A stretch of 64,000 nt of DNA from Streptomyces halstedii (GCA_000720535.1 JOAZ01000008.1:124001-188000), one strand, 5' to 3'; shown: positions 43,874-52,633, counted from the first letter of the stretch. Made by a program: numbers and translations. The notes: generated by a model from the sequence alone, not told the origin.

Positions 43874-44311
43874 CGGTTCACCTCCGTCCCATGATCGGGC
43901 AGGGGCAGGAGGTTCGCGCGGTGTCGGCGGGACCGGCTACTGGGAGGGTCGCCCATGGGCGGGGTTTCACACCTTTCGGGATTCGAACAGCGGGGAGTCA
44001 TTCTAGTGCCGCTCCCGGCACCGGAACGGCGGATACCCACCGGATCGCGCGAGCCCCGGCTGGTCAGGACGGGTCCGGCCGCGACGAGCCGGTCCGCCGC
44101 GACGGCCGGCGGGTCCGGCCACCGTACGCGTCCGCGCGGCCGACGGTGACGGCCCGCCACCCGCCGACGGGCTCCTCCGCCACCTGGCACGGGGCCCGTC
44201 CCCGCGACCGCTCGCCCACCCGGACGCCCGCCGGCCGCTTCGCCGATGCCACGGCGGTCCCGGCCCGGCGGGGTGGAGGCACCGGCGCGCCGGCGGGGCG
44301 CCGCGAGCGGA
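43874..44311. promoter_or_regulatory. Leader and promoter region of the CBS-protein operon
   Basis: On the minus strand a TAGAAT -10 candidate lies at 44005-44000. It leaves an untranslated leader of about 120 bases before the ATG at 43873, with several possible stems (for example GCCCATGGGC at 43952-43961). Leader-encoded Mg2+ sensing would make sense for these proteins, but the sequence does not match a riboswitch class I know. The rest, up to 44311, shows no gene. Confidence 0.4.
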
Positions 44312-44731
44312 TCACAGCGGCTTGACCCAGCGGCGCCAGTGGTCCTCACGGTGGTAGCCGCCCGCCTTCCACGCGTGCCGCGCCCGTTCGTTGGCCTCCA
44401 GCACCATGGCGTCGGCCCGCCGGCCGCCCAGCGCGCGGAACCGCTGTCCCGCCGCTTCCAGCAGAGCGGTGGCGATGCCCTGCCGGCGCCGCTCGGGGTG
44501 CACGGCCAGCCGGTAGAGGGAGCAGCGCCACCCGTCGTATCCGGCGATCACGGTACCGGCCAGCACACCGTCGCGCTCCGCCAGCAGCAGGGCTTCCGGG
44601 TCCCTGGCGAGGAGCCGGGCCACCCCGGCGTGGTCGTCGCTGATGCTGGTCCCCTCCGCCGCCACCGTCCAGAACCGCAGGACGGCGTCGATGTCGGCCG
44701 GGGCGGCCCGCCTGATGTGGAGTTCACTCAT
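44312..44731 (-). CDS. GNAT family N-acetyltransferase
   Basis: A 139-residue single-domain GNAT: MSELHIRRAAPADIDAVLRF at the start, the acetyl-CoA loop HPERRRQGIATALLEAAG near 78-95, and EANERARHAWKAGGY near 112-126. This looks like the small RimI-like group acting on amines or protein N termini; the substrate is not inferable. It lies downstream of bioD by 187 bases on the same strand, with no obvious functional link. Confidence 0.87.
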   Translation of the reverse strand: MSELHIRRAAPADIDAVLRFWTVAAEGTSISDDHAGVARLLARDPEALLLAERDGVLAGTVIAGYDGWRCSLYRLAVHPERRRQGIATALLEAAGQRFRALGGRRADAMVLEANERARHAWKAGGYHREDHWRRWVKPL

Positions 44732-44918
44732 CGGCCGAGTCGACCACGGTGCCGGTGCTCCGGGCGAAGGGATTCCGCATCGCGGACGCACAGCCCAGGA
44801 CGCCCGCCCCACGGCCCACGAGGCACGACCCGGGAGACTTCCGTGCCGGGGTCCCGTCCCGACGACCCCGCCCCGACACCCCTTGCCCCGCCCCCTCGCC
44901 CCGACGCCCCGCCGCCGG

Positions 44919-45608
44919 TCAGCCGGGCCGCCGGTGCCCGCCGAGCTCGGGTGCCAGCCAACTCGCCGCACGGGCCCGGAAGTCGGCCGGTTCGAGCGAG
45001 CCCGCCCCGGCGGGCAGAACCCCCAGGAGCGGGGCCCCGGCCGCGACCGGCAGGTCGTCGAGATTGCACCGCGAGGCCAGGTCCGCGTCGTCGGGCATGC
45101 TGCCCACCACCACACCCGGGCACTCCAGACCGCGGGTCCGCAGCGCCTCCGCCGTCAGCGCGGTCGCGTTGAGGGTGCCCAGGCCCGCGGGCGCCACGAT
45201 CAGGACCGGCGCGGCCAGCAGCCGGGCGGCGTCCGCCAGGGTGGAGCCCTCGCCGTCGTACCGGACGAGCAGCCCTCCCGCGCCCTCGACCAGCACCAGG
45301 TCGTGTTCCGTCGCCAGCTTCTGCGCCGCCTCCGCGATCTCGTAGGGCCTGACGGGCGGCAGACCCGCCCGGCGTGCCGCCGTCTCCGGGGCCAGCGGCT
45401 CCGGGAAGCGGGCCAGCTCCACCGCCGTGACATGGGCGCCCGCCAGCCGCGCGGCCTCGGCGGCGTCCCCCGGCTCCCCTGGGGCGAGCCCCGTCTGGGC
45501 GGGCTTCAGGACCGCCACGCGGCGGTCCTGGAAGGCCGCCGCCACAGCCGCCGTCACGACGGTCTTGCCGATCTCGGTGCCCGTACCGGACACCACCAGC
45601 ACCGTCAT
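44919..45608 (-). CDS. bioD: Dethiobiotin synthetase
   Basis: A 229-residue P-loop enzyme that carboxylates 7,8-diaminopelargonate to dethiobiotin using ATP. P-loop GTGTEIGKT at 8-16, the LKPAQTGL substrate loop near 34, and the VEGAGGLLVRYD motif near 108 are all present. It is the last gene of bioBAD, starting one base after the bioA stop. The C terminus (PELGGHRRPG) is ordinary. Confidence 0.95.
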   Translation of the reverse strand: MTVLVVSGTGTEIGKTVVTAAVAAAFQDRRVAVLKPAQTGLAPGEPGDAAEAARLAGAHVTAVELARFPEPLAPETAARRAGLPPVRPYEIAEAAQKLATEHDLVLVEGAGGLLVRYDGEGSTLADAARLLAAPVLIVAPAGLGTLNATALTAEALRTRGLECPGVVVGSMPDDADLASRCNLDDLPVAAGAPLLGVLPAGAGSLEPADFRARAASWLAPELGGHRRPG

Positions 45609-45609
45609 C

Positions 45610-46914
45610 TCAGCCCCTCTCCGCGGCCGCGCACACGGCCCGGCAGATCCGTGCCACGTCCTCGTCGTCGGTCACATAGGGCGGCATCGTGTACACCAGA
45701 TCGCGGAACGGCCGCAGCCACACGCCCTCGCGGACCGCGGCCCGGGTGGCGGCGGCCATGTCCACCTCGTGATCGAGCTGCACGACACCGATCGCGCCCA
45801 GCACCCGGACGTCCCGTACGCCGGGCAGGCCGGCGGCCCCGGCGAGACCGCGCGTCAGCCCGGCGCCGATCCGTGCCACCTCCGCCTCCCAGTCCCCGCC
45901 CAGCAGCAGGTCCACCGACGCGCGGGCCACCGCCGAGGCGAGCGGATTGCCCATGAAGGTGGGCCCGTGCGCGAGCACCGGCACCTCCCCGCTGGAGATG
46001 CCCTCCGCCACCGCGGAGGTGCACAGCGTCGCCGCCATCGTCAGATAGCCGCCGGTCAGCGCCTTGCCGACACACATGACATCGGGGGACACCCCCGCGT
46101 GCTCCGCCGCGAACAGCTTTCCCGTACGGCCGAACCCGGTGGCGATCTCGTCGAACACGAGCAGGACGTCGTGCGCGTCGCACGCCTCGCGGAGCACCCG
46201 CAGATACGCGGGCGAGTGGAACCGCATACCGCCCGCCCCCTGCACCACCGGCTCCACGATCACCGCCGCCAACTCGTGCGCGTGGTCCGCGATCAGGGTC
46301 CGCAGGTGCGAGACGTAGGGCTCGTCCGGTTCCGCGTCGAAACCGTCCGGCGGGGCGTCCGCGAAGACCTGCCGGGGCAGTGCCCCCGACCACAGCTCGT
46401 GCATGCCGCCCTCGGGATCGCACACCGACATGGGCTGCCAGGTGTCCCCGTGGTAGCCGCCGCGCCAGGTCAGCAGCCGGTGCTTGCCGGGTCTTCCGGC
46501 CGAACGCCAGTACTGGAGGCACATCTTCACCGCGACCTCGACGGCGACCGAGCCCGAGTCGGCGAGGAAGACGTGCCGCAGCGGCTCCGGGGTGATCTCC
46601 ACCAGGCGGGTGGCCAGCCGGACCGCGGGCTCATGGGTGAGCCCGCCGAACATCACATGGCTCATCCGGTCCAGCTGGCCGCGGGCCGCCTCGTTGAGCA
46701 CCGGGTGGTTGTACCCGTGCACCGCCGACCACCAGGACGACATCCCGTCCACCAACTCCCGTCGGCCGTGGGCGGGTTCGGCCAGGCGCAGCCGTACGCC
46801 GGAGGCGGACTCCACGACCAGCGGCTCCTGCCGGCCCGGCATGGGTCCGTAGGGGTGCCAGACGTGCGCCCGGTCCAGGGAGCGGAGTTCGGCGGGGGAG
46901 AGCGGATCAGGCAT
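45610..46914 (-). CDS. bioA: Adenosylmethionine-8-amino-7-oxononanoate aminotransferase
   Basis: A 434-residue class III PLP aminotransferase that makes 7,8-diaminopelargonate with SAM as amino donor. It has the N-terminal [31 protein letters not shown], the cofactor motif [13 protein letters not shown] and the PLP lysine in [10 protein letters not shown]. The start at 46914 overlaps the end of bioB by eight bases; the frame is open further upstream only as a shadow of bioB. It is the middle gene of bioBAD. Confidence 0.96.
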   Translation of the reverse strand: MPDPLSPAELRSLDRAHVWHPYGPMPGRQEPLVVESASGVRLRLAEPAHGRRELVDGMSSWWSAVHGYNHPVLNEAARGQLDRMSHVMFGGLTHEPAVRLATRLVEITPEPLRHVFLADSGSVAVEVAVKMCLQYWRSAGRPGKHRLLTWRGGYHGDTWQPMSVCDPEGGMHELWSGALPRQVFADAPPDGFDAEPDEPYVSHLRTLIADHAHELAAVIVEPVVQGAGGMRFHSPAYLRVLREACDAHDVLLVFDEIATGFGRTGKLFAAEHAGVSPDVMCVGKALTGGYLTMAATLCTSAVAEGISSGEVPVLAHGPTFMGNPLASAVARASVDLLLGGDWEAEVARIGAGLTRGLAGAAGLPGVRDVRVLGAIGVVQLDHEVDMAAATRAAVREGVWLRPFRDLVYTMPPYVTDDEDVARICRAVCAAAERG

Positions 46915-48121
46915 TGGGCGCGACGTCCGTACCGGCACCGCGACGGCGGACCGCCACCAGGTCCGTACGCGCCGCCGAGGCCTTCGGGGCGCCCGCACCG
47001 GAGCGCGGCGGGGTGACGGCGGCGGCCTCGGCCGGGGTGTCGTCGGCCGTCCCCGGCGAGTCACCGCACGGCGCGCAGCCCCCGCCGTGTCCACCGCAGC
47101 CGCCGTCCGGCGACGGGACCCGGTGCTCGGGCAGCGTCGTCGTGTCCGACCCCTCCACCTCGAAACCGGCGTCCGCGATCATGTCCAGGTCCGTCTGCCC
47201 GGCCTGGCCCTCACTGGTCAGGTAGTCGCCCAGGAAGATGGAGTTGACCAGGTGCAGGGCGAGCGGCTGAAGGGAGCGCAGATGGACCTCGCGCCCGCCG
47301 GCGAGCCGCACCTCGGCGTCCGGGCAGACGAAGCGGACCATCGCGAGGATCCGCAGGCACCGCTGCGGGGTCAGGTGCCACTCCTTCGCGAGCGGCGTCC
47401 CCTCCATCGGGATCAGGAAGTTCACCGGAACCGAGTCGGGGTCCAGGTCACGCAGCGAGAACACCACGTCCACGAGGTCGGCGTCGCTCTCGCCCATGCC
47501 GGCGATCAGACCGGAGCACGCCGACAGACCGGCCGCCTGGGCCTGCCGCACGGTGTCCACCCGATCGGCGTACGTGTGGGTGGTGGTGATGTCCCCGTAC
47601 GTCGCCTCGGAGGTGTTCAGGTTGTGGTTGTACGCGTCGGCGCCCGCCGACCTCAGCCGGTCGGCCTGGCCCTCGGAGAGCAGGCCGAGGCACGCGCACA
47701 CCTCGACGTCCTCGTGCCGGCCCTTGATCGCCTCGATGGTCTTCGACACCCGGTCCACGTCGCGATCCGTGGGCCCCCGGCCGCTGGCCACCAGGCACAC
47801 CCGCTTCGCACCACCGGCCACCCCGGCGGCGGCGGCCTTCGACGCCTCGTCCGGCTTCAGCCAGGTGTACTTGAGGATCTCGGCCTTGGAACCCAGCCGT
47901 TGCGAGCAGTACGAGCAGTCCTCGGGGCAGAGCCCCGATTTCAGGTTCACCAGGTAGTTGAGTTTGACGCGCCGCCCGAACCACTGGCGTCGCACCTTTC
48001 CGGCCGCGGCCACCACGTCGAGCAGTTCGTCGTCGGAGGTCGCCAGCACGGCGAGCGCCTCTTCGCGGGTCGGCAGTTCGCGCCGCAGCCCCTTGTCCAC
48101 CAGCGTGTTCAGCAGGTCCAT
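46907..48121 (-). CDS. bioB: Biotin synthase with Cys/Gly-rich C-terminal extension
   Basis: A 404-residue radical-SAM enzyme inserting sulfur into dethiobiotin. The radical-SAM cluster CPEDCSYC (C65, C69, C72) and the [2Fe-2S] ligand regions ([31 protein letters not shown]) are intact. The conserved core ends near residue 335 ([20 protein letters not shown]). About 65 extra residues follow, beginning [15 protein letters not shown] and continuing Ala/Thr/Pro-rich. That four-cysteine patch could bind metal or an extra cluster. It heads the bioB-bioA-bioD operon, divergent from bioF. Confidence 0.96.
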   Translation of the reverse strand: MDLLNTLVDKGLRRELPTREEALAVLATSDDELLDVVAAAGKVRRQWFGRRVKLNYLVNLKSGLCPEDCSYCSQRLGSKAEILKYTWLKPDEASKAAAAGVAGGAKRVCLVASGRGPTDRDVDRVSKTIEAIKGRHEDVEVCACLGLLSEGQADRLRSAGADAYNHNLNTSEATYGDITTTHTYADRVDTVRQAQAAGLSACSGLIAGMGESDADLVDVVFSLRDLDPDSVPVNFLIPMEGTPLAKEWHLTPQRCLRILAMVRFVCPDAEVRLAGGREVHLRSLQPLALHLVNSIFLGDYLTSEGQAGQTDLDMIADAGFEVEGSDTTTLPEHRVPSPDGGCGGHGGGCAPCGDSPGTADDTPAEAAAVTPPRSGAGAPKASAARTDLVAVRRRGAGTDVAPNA

Positions 48122-48264
48122 GGGCCTGATCCTGGCCTACGGCACCGTCTCCGGCCAAGGAGGAACCGGACAGGAGAGGCGGCCGATGCTGTGTGTATGG
48201 CCACACCCTGACCTGCTCCGCCCCCGGCTAGGGTCTGTGCGCTGCCTACAAAAGGGACCCAGCC
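48122..48264. promoter_or_regulatory. Divergent bioB/bioF promoter region
   Basis: The 143-base gap must hold promoters for bioBAD (minus) and bioF (plus). GGCTAGGGT near 48227-48234 is a possible -10 for bioF. I see no BirA or BioQ-type operator that I could defend, though control of both transcripts from this gap is expected. Confidence 0.4.
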
Positions 48265-49413
48265 ATGCCCGTCTCCCCGTTCGACTGGATCGACGACGAG
48301 GCCCGCCGCCGCGCCGGTGCCGGACTCGTCAGAAGCCTGCGCCCCCGGACCGCCGCGCCGGAGCTCCTCGACCTCGCGAGCAACGACTACCTCGGCCTGA
48401 GCCGTCACGCACAGGTCACCGAGGCGGCGGCCGAGGCGGCACGGCACTGGGGAGCGGGATCCACCGGTTCGCGGCTGGTGACCGGTTCCACCACCCTGCA
48501 CGCCGACCTGGAGGACGCGCTCGCGCGGTTCTGCGGATTCGAGGCCGCGCTGGTCTTCTCCTCCGGTTACGCCGCCAACCTCGCCGCGCTGACCGCCCTC
48601 ACCGGGGCGGGCTCCCTGATCGTCTCCGACGCGGGCAACCACGCCTCCGTCGTGGACGGTTGCCGTCTTTCCCGCGCCGTTACCGCCGTCGTGCCGCACG
48701 CGGACCCGGACGCGGTGCGGAAGGCGCTCGACGGCCACCGGGGGCGCGCCGTCGTGGTCACCGACTCGGTGTTCTCGGTGGACGGCGACGCCGCGCCGCT
48801 CACCGCGCTCGCCGGGGCCTGCCGGGAGTCAGGGGCGGCCCTCCTGGTCGACGACGCGCACGGACTGGGCGTCCTGGGGGAGGGCGGACGCGGCGCGCTC
48901 GCCGCCGCCGGGCTCGCGGGCGCGGACGACGTCGTCGCCACGCTCACCCTCTCCAAGTCCCTCGGCAGCCAGGGCGGCGCGGTCCTCGGCCCCGCCCGGG
49001 TCATCGACCACCTGGTCAACACCGCCCGTACGTTCATCTTCGACACCGGGCTCGCCCCCGCCGCCGCGGGGGCGGCCCTCGGAGCGCTGCGGCTGCTGCG
49101 GGACGAACCCGAACGCGCGGGCCGGGCGCGGAAGGTCGCCTCCGAGCTGTACGAGCGGCTGACCCGGGCGGGACTCACGGCCGTACGGCCCGACGCGGCC
49201 GTCGTCTCCGTCCGCGCGCCGTCCGCGCCCGAGGCGGTGCGCTGGGCCGCCGACTGCCGCGCCGCGGGCCTGGCCGTGGGCTGCTTCCGGCCGCCGTCGG
49301 TGCCGGACGGGATCTCCCGGCTGCGGCTGACGGCACGCGCCGACCTGACAGAGCGCCAGATCGCGGGGGCCGTGGCCACGGTGGTGGACACCGCGCCGGG
49401 GAGGGCCGCCTGA
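48265..49413 (+). CDS. bioF: 8-amino-7-oxononanoate synthase
   Basis: A 382-residue alpha-oxoamine synthase that condenses pimeloyl-ACP/CoA with alanine, the first dedicated step of biotin ring assembly. DLASNDYLGLSRH, GSTGSRLVTGSTTLH, DDAHGLGVLGEGG and the PLP lysine K231 in TLSKSLGSQGG are present. ATG 48265 follows AAAAGGGACC. It is transcribed divergently from bioBAD, so all four core genes from pimeloyl thioester to biotin are here; no bioC/bioH-type gene is in the window. Confidence 0.95.
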   Translation: MPVSPFDWIDDEARRRAGAGLVRSLRPRTAAPELLDLASNDYLGLSRHAQVTEAAAEAARHWGAGSTGSRLVTGSTTLHADLEDALARFCGFEAALVFSSGYAANLAALTALTGAGSLIVSDAGNHASVVDGCRLSRAVTAVVPHADPDAVRKALDGHRGRAVVVTDSVFSVDGDAAPLTALAGACRESGAALLVDDAHGLGVLGEGGRGALAAAGLAGADDVVATLTLSKSLGSQGGAVLGPARVIDHLVNTARTFIFDTGLAPAAAGAALGALRLLRDEPERAGRARKVASELYERLTRAGLTAVRPDAAVVSVRAPSAPEAVRWAADCRAAGLAVGCFRPPSVPDGISRLRLTARADLTERQIAGAVATVVDTAPGRAA

Positions 49414-49661
49414 CCCTCCGCCACCCGGCCTCGCCGTGCACGCCGGGCCCGAAGCCGAGGCACCGCTCGGACCGGCCGCCGCGCGCCGGGCCGAAGGGCA
49501 CCACCCTGCGGCTTCGGGGGCGCGGTTCACCGTATCGGGCGACAAGGGCCGCACATCTTGGCGGATCGTCCCGCCCGCACCCGGGATCGGTGGCACGCTG
49601 ACGTACAAGCACGGGCCCGGCCGATCGTGGGTCGGCCGGGGCGGAAGAGGACGGTGTCGCC

Positions 49662-50099
49662 ATGGCAGACCATCAGAAAGCAACCGTCACCCTGCCCAGC
49701 GACCCGCTCTCGGTCGCCGAGGCCCGCGGATACGTGGCACGCGTGCTGGCCGGATGGGGCCTGCACGGCTCCACCGACATCGCCGACGCCATCCGGCTGA
49801 TCGTCTCCGAACTGACCACGAACGCCGTCCAGCACACCTCCGGGCAGTCACCCACCTTCACGGTGGACCTGCGTCTGGACCGGGACGCCGAGCTCTACCT
49901 GGGGGTGACGGACAGCCACCCCCGGCACCCCCGGAGGCTGCCAGGGGCGGCCCGGCAGGACAACGGCCGGGGCCTGGTCATCGTCCGCGCGCTTGCCGAC
50001 GAGTGCGGCGGCCGGTTCACCGTCCGCCCGGTTCCGGAAGGAGGCAAGACCGTGGCGATCACCGTGCCCTGGCCCGGCGCCGCCTCCGCCCCCGCCTGA
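49662..50099 (+). CDS. ATP-binding protein of the anti-sigma/RsbW-like HATPase family
   Basis: A 145-residue single-domain GHKL ATPase: N box SELTTNAVQHT near 48-58, VTDSHPRHPRRLP (G1-like) near 83, and DNGRGLVIVRALADECGG (G2) near 98-115. Streptomyces have dozens of these RsbW-like proteins, which act as switch kinases against STAS anti-anti-sigma factors or sigma factors. No STAS or sigma gene is adjacent, so the partner is encoded elsewhere. GGAAGAGGACGG precedes the ATG. Confidence 0.87.
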   Translation: MADHQKATVTLPSDPLSVAEARGYVARVLAGWGLHGSTDIADAIRLIVSELTTNAVQHTSGQSPTFTVDLRLDRDAELYLGVTDSHPRHPRRLPGAARQDNGRGLVIVRALADECGGRFTVRPVPEGGKTVAITVPWPGAASAPA

Positions 50100-50208
50100 G
50101 GTACGCGGCCACCACCGCCGGGGTCGCCCCCGCCTCGGCCGGTGGCCGCGCCCGCCGCGTACCGCCCGCGCCGTCGAGGGCGGCACGCGGCGTGGCGCTC
50201 ACCGTGCC

Positions 50209-50234
50209 GGGGCCCGCCCTGGTGGGCGGGGCCC
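50209..50234. terminator. Hairpin between convergent genes
   Basis: GGGCCCGCCC (50210-50219), loop TGGT, GGGCGGGGCCC (50224-50234) pair with one bulged G. It sits between the anti-sigma-like gene and the NlpC/P60 gene, which converge, and could terminate both. Confidence 0.5.
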
Positions 50235-50292
50235 AGCCGCACCGAGCCGGACGGATGCCCTGGGAAGGGTGCCCGGCCCGATCCGCCGGCCC

Positions 50293-50763
50293 TTAGCGGA
50301 CCCGCCCGTACCAGACGTCGTTCGCCCAGATCTTCTCCAGGCGGACCAGGGCCCCGGTCTTGGGAGCGTGCCAGATCTTGCCGCTGCCCGCGTAGATCCC
50401 GACGTGGTAGACGTTGCGACCGGAATGAAAGAAGACCAGGTCACCGCGTTGCCGCTGTGACCTGGTGAGGTGACGTGTCGTGTTGTACTGCTGCTGGGCC
50501 GTGCGGGGGAGTTTCCTCCCCGCCTTCTTGAACGCGTAGAGCGTGAGGCCGGAGCAGTCGAACTGGCGGGGGCCCGTGGCGCCCCATCGGTAGGGCGCCC
50601 CCTTCTTCGACGCGGCGATCTTGAGCGCCTTCGTCGAGTGGGTCGCGGCCTCGGCGTCGTTCACCATGCCGGGTGCCAGCATGGTGGTGCCGACGGCGAC
50701 GGTGAGGACCGAGGCCGTACCGACCCGGGCGAACAGAGACGGGACATGAACCTGCGCAGGCAT
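50293..50763 (-). CDS. Secreted NlpC/P60 peptidoglycan endopeptidase
   Basis: A 156-residue exported protein. The start at 50763 (MPAQVHVPSLF) has GAAGGG six bases upstream; a TTG two codons earlier is in frame. A hydrophobic segment (ASVLTVAVGTTMLAPGM) and NDAEAATHS give a signal peptide with cleavage near residue 41. The NlpC/P60 domain carries the catalytic cysteine in FDCSGLTLYAF, the histidine in VYHVGIYAG, and a third polar residue in WHAPKTG. It probably cuts D-Glu-DAP stem peptide bonds during growth or germination. Expression is probably controlled by the upstream c-di-AMP riboswitch. Confidence 0.92.
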   Translation of the reverse strand: MPAQVHVPSLFARVGTASVLTVAVGTTMLAPGMVNDAEAATHSTKALKIAASKKGAPYRWGATGPRQFDCSGLTLYAFKKAGRKLPRTAQQQYNTTRHLTRSQRQRGDLVFFHSGRNVYHVGIYAGSGKIWHAPKTGALVRLEKIWANDVWYGRVR

Positions 50764-50780
50764 GCGCAACCCTTCGTCAG

Positions 50781-50900
50781 CCGCCTGTGAAGGATGACCT
50801 GTCGGGTTCGGGCTGGCGAAGTTGCCCGGCCGCTCACGGCGGCTTCACCCCAAGGGCTGACCGAAATCCGGTCGGCCCGCTGTGCTCGGGTCCTCCACTC
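50781..50900 (-). ncRNA. ydaO-type c-di-AMP riboswitch
   Basis: Reading the minus strand from 50877, GGCCGACC-GGATTTC-GGTC is followed by TTGGGGTGAAGCCGC (50853-50839), GGGCAACTTCGCC, and CCCGAACCCGACAGGTCATCC then AGGCGG (ending 50781). The GGGGTGAA element and the CCGAACCCGACAG...AGGC end are the most conserved parts of the ydaO motif. In actinobacteria this motif precedes rpf and NlpC/P60 cell-wall hydrolase genes, exactly the context here. In the family c-di-AMP binding turns expression off. The 5' limit is approximate; a covariance-model search would settle it. Confidence 0.75.
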
Positions 50901-51302
50901 CTGCCGATCCACTCGTGTCGACCAGTCGTCCGGACGGCGGCAGGACTCGGCGTCCGCCCGGACCGCCCCGCCGCGGCGGCGGGGGCTTGTCGTCCCTCGG
51001 ATCTTTACGCACCGATCATCGGAATTCCGAGCTGAAAGGGGGTGATGTGAGAGTGGTCACGACTGATCCGTTCAGGTGGCCGGGGTGCTCACGGCGCCTT
51101 CGCGTCGCTTGCCGACCAGCCCCGCACCAGCGACGGAACAGCGGATCGCGCTCAGCGTCCGCGCGCACCGCGCAAGTTGAGCCGTCGCTCGTGCGGGGGG
51201 CCACCTACGCCGAACGAGCGAGTAAATCCGCTCCGGCGGTCGGGCGTGTCGTGAAACCGTGCCGAAAAGCCCACGGGACAAGGGAGTCGGCCGGGGCGCC
51301 GG
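50901..51302. other. Non-coding region upstream of the riboswitch
   Basis: About 400 bases with no convincing gene on either strand. The promoter driving the riboswitch and NlpC/P60 gene should lie near 50910-51060, perhaps around the less GC-rich segment 50998-51045. Sequence 51060-51302 shows nothing recognisable. Confidence 0.35.
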
Positions 51303-51611
51303 TCAACTCCCGTCCGCCGGAGGAAGGGCGATCCGGCCGGCGCGCCGCTCCCCGTCCAGCAGCCGCAAGGTGCGGTCCAGCGTGCCCGCGTGGAGCCGGC
51401 TCTCGCCCCGGTCGTGCATCAGGGCCAGCGCGTCGCGCAGCGCGGCGGCCCGGGAGGCCAGCGCCTGGGCGGCCCGCAGCGCGCTGTAGGTGTCACCGCC
51501 GCGGGCCGGGTTGATCCGGCCGACCTGGTCGAGGACTTCCAGATAGCGGTCGACGAACTCGGCTTCCGCGCGGGTCAGTGCGGGGAGCGGTGGCAGTCGG
51601 GGGGAGAGCAT
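51303..51611 (-). CDS. Hypothetical helical protein coupled to a ClpP-like gene, 102 aa
   Basis: I do not recognise the family. The protein is almost entirely predicted helix, rich in Ala/Leu/Arg (AEAEFVDRYLEVLDQVGRIN, SALRAAQALASRAAALRDAL), with no cysteine-based motif or membrane segment. GAGGTGA lies six bases before ATG 51611, inside the end of the upstream ClpP-like gene whose stop is seven bases away. The tight coupling suggests the products work together, possibly as an adaptor. Confidence 0.65.
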   Translation of the reverse strand: MLSPRLPPLPALTRAEAEFVDRYLEVLDQVGRINPARGGDTYSALRAAQALASRAAALRDALALMHDRGESRLHAGTLDRTLRLLDGERRAGRIALPPADGS

Positions 51612-51618
51612 CGGCGAT

Positions 51619-52254
51619 TCACCTCGCGGTGTGCGGCGGCCGGGACGGCGCGCGGTTCTCCAGGACGTGGTCCACCAGCCCGTACGCCCGCGCGGCCGGG
51701 GCGTCGAGGACGGTGTCCCGCTCGACGGCGGAGCTGATCTCCCGCGCGGAACGTCCCGTGTGCCGGGCCAGCATGGCCGTCTGTGTCTCCCGCATACGAG
51801 TCAACTCGCGTGCCTGGATCTCAAGGTCGGAGGGCCGGCCCCGCACCGGCCCGTCCAGGGCGGGCTGCTGGATGACTACCCGGGCGCCGGGCAGGGCATG
51901 TCGCCGCCCCGGCGCACCGGCCGCGAGGAGTACGGCCGCTTCGGCACCCGCCTGGCCGAGGCAGAAGGTCTCCACCTCGCAGCTGAGGAAGCCCATGGTG
52001 TCGTAGATCGCCGTCATCGCGTCGAACGAGCCGCCGGGGGAGTTGATGTACAGCGAGATCGGCCGGTCCGGCTCGGCGTGCTCCAGGTACATGAACTGGG
52101 CGATCAGGTCACCGGCCGAGGTGTCGTCCACGGGGGAGCCGAGGAAGACGATCCGCTCCGAGAGCAGCTTCGCGTAGGGGTCCAGCGTCCGGGCGCCGGT
52201 CGCGGTGCGCTCGGTGAACTCGGGCAGGACGTGACGGGCGGCGGGACGGAGCAT
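51619..52254 (-). CDS. ClpP-like protein lacking catalytic Ser and His (ClpR-like)
   Basis: A 211-residue protein with the ClpP fold: [19 protein letters not shown] and [20 protein letters not shown] align well. The nucleophile motif GQAASAA reads [13 protein letters not shown] (Ser replaced by Ala) and the histidine motif MIHQP reads VVIQQP (His replaced by Gln). Only the Asp region ERDT is kept. I re-read the codons and both changes are real in this sequence. Such subunits exist elsewhere as ClpR, which dilute or regulate active ClpP rings. The gene is coupled to a 102-residue helical protein and divergent from a Phd/YefM antitoxin, whose relatives are ClpP substrates. Confidence 0.85.
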   Translation of the reverse strand: MLRPAARHVLPEFTERTATGARTLDPYAKLLSERIVFLGSPVDDTSAGDLIAQFMYLEHAEPDRPISLYINSPGGSFDAMTAIYDTMGFLSCEVETFCLGQAGAEAAVLLAAGAPGRRHALPGARVVIQQPALDGPVRGRPSDLEIQARELTRMRETQTAMLARHTGRSAREISSAVERDTVLDAPAARAYGLVDHVLENRAPSRPPHTAR

Positions 52255-52286
52255 GGCGATGCCTTTCCTCGGGCCTCGACGGATCG

Positions 52287-52327
52287 ACGTACGTAAAAAA
52301 TGTACAGGACGTACAGGAGGTTAGAAT
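52287..52327. promoter_or_regulatory. Phd-type operator and promoter between clpP-like and phd genes
   Basis: ACGTACGT (52287-52294) and TGTAC-AGGAC-GTACA (52301-52315) are palindromes sharing the GTAC core, followed by a -10-like TAGAAT (52322-52327) only six bases before the antitoxin ATG at 52334. The antitoxin message may therefore be leaderless. Phd/YefM proteins bind GTAC-type palindromes, so autoregulation of both divergent genes is plausible. Confidence 0.55.
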
Positions 52328-52333
52328 GGGGTC

Positions 52334-52633
52334 ATGGCCTACGAGATTCCGGTGACGCAAGCCAGGGCAGAGCTCGCCGAACTGATCAACCGCGTCGTCT
52401 ACGGCGGTGAACGCGTGGTCGTGACGCGGCACGGGAAGCCGCTTGTGGCGCTTGTGTCCGCCGCCGACCTGCGGCGACTGGAGGGCGAGGAGGAAGAGGC
52501 GGCGCGGGAGCAGCGGGAGCAGGTCATCCGCTCGGTCTCCTCGCTGGGCTCCCTGCCGTCCGCTCCGGGCGAACAGCGCCACGGCTTCGGGATCGCGGCC
52601 GAGCACCGTGGTGCCCACGAGCGCGACGGCTGA
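52334..52633 (+). CDS. Phd/YefM family antitoxin, apparently without toxin
   Basis: A 99-residue protein whose first 60 residues are a typical Phd/YefM DNA-binding domain: IPVTQARAELAELINRV, GERVVVTRHGKPLVALVS, DLRRLEG. The remaining 40 residues are a charged, then Gly/His-rich tail that in toxin-antitoxin pairs wraps the toxin. No RelE/YoeB/Doc-type toxin gene follows; the next gene is a convergent membrane protein. Its regulatory partner may instead be the divergent clpP-like operon. Confidence 0.85.
   Translation: MAYEIPVTQARAELAELINRVVYGGERVVVTRHGKPLVALVSAADLRRLEGEEEEAAREQREQVIRSVSSLGSLPSAPGEQRHGFGIAAEHRGAHERDG

Noticed and set aside
43874..44010. Known Mg2+ or Mn2+ riboswitch (ykoK, yybP-ykoY) upstream of the CBS genes
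   Set aside because: I could not match the conserved core of either class in this leader, so only an undefined leader is reported.
43891..44325. 144-codon plus-strand frame downstream of no promoter
   Set aside because: Composition is that of random GC-rich sequence (Arg/Gly/Thr/Pro), with no ribosome-binding site and overlap with the GNAT gene.
44732..44918. Coding potential between the GNAT gene and bioD
   Set aside because: Short frames are Pro/Arg-rich with no start signal; it appears to be plain intergenic DNA.
51619..52254. Annotation as active ATP-dependent Clp protease
   Set aside because: Catalytic Ser and His are both substituted; only the fold and Asp region remain.
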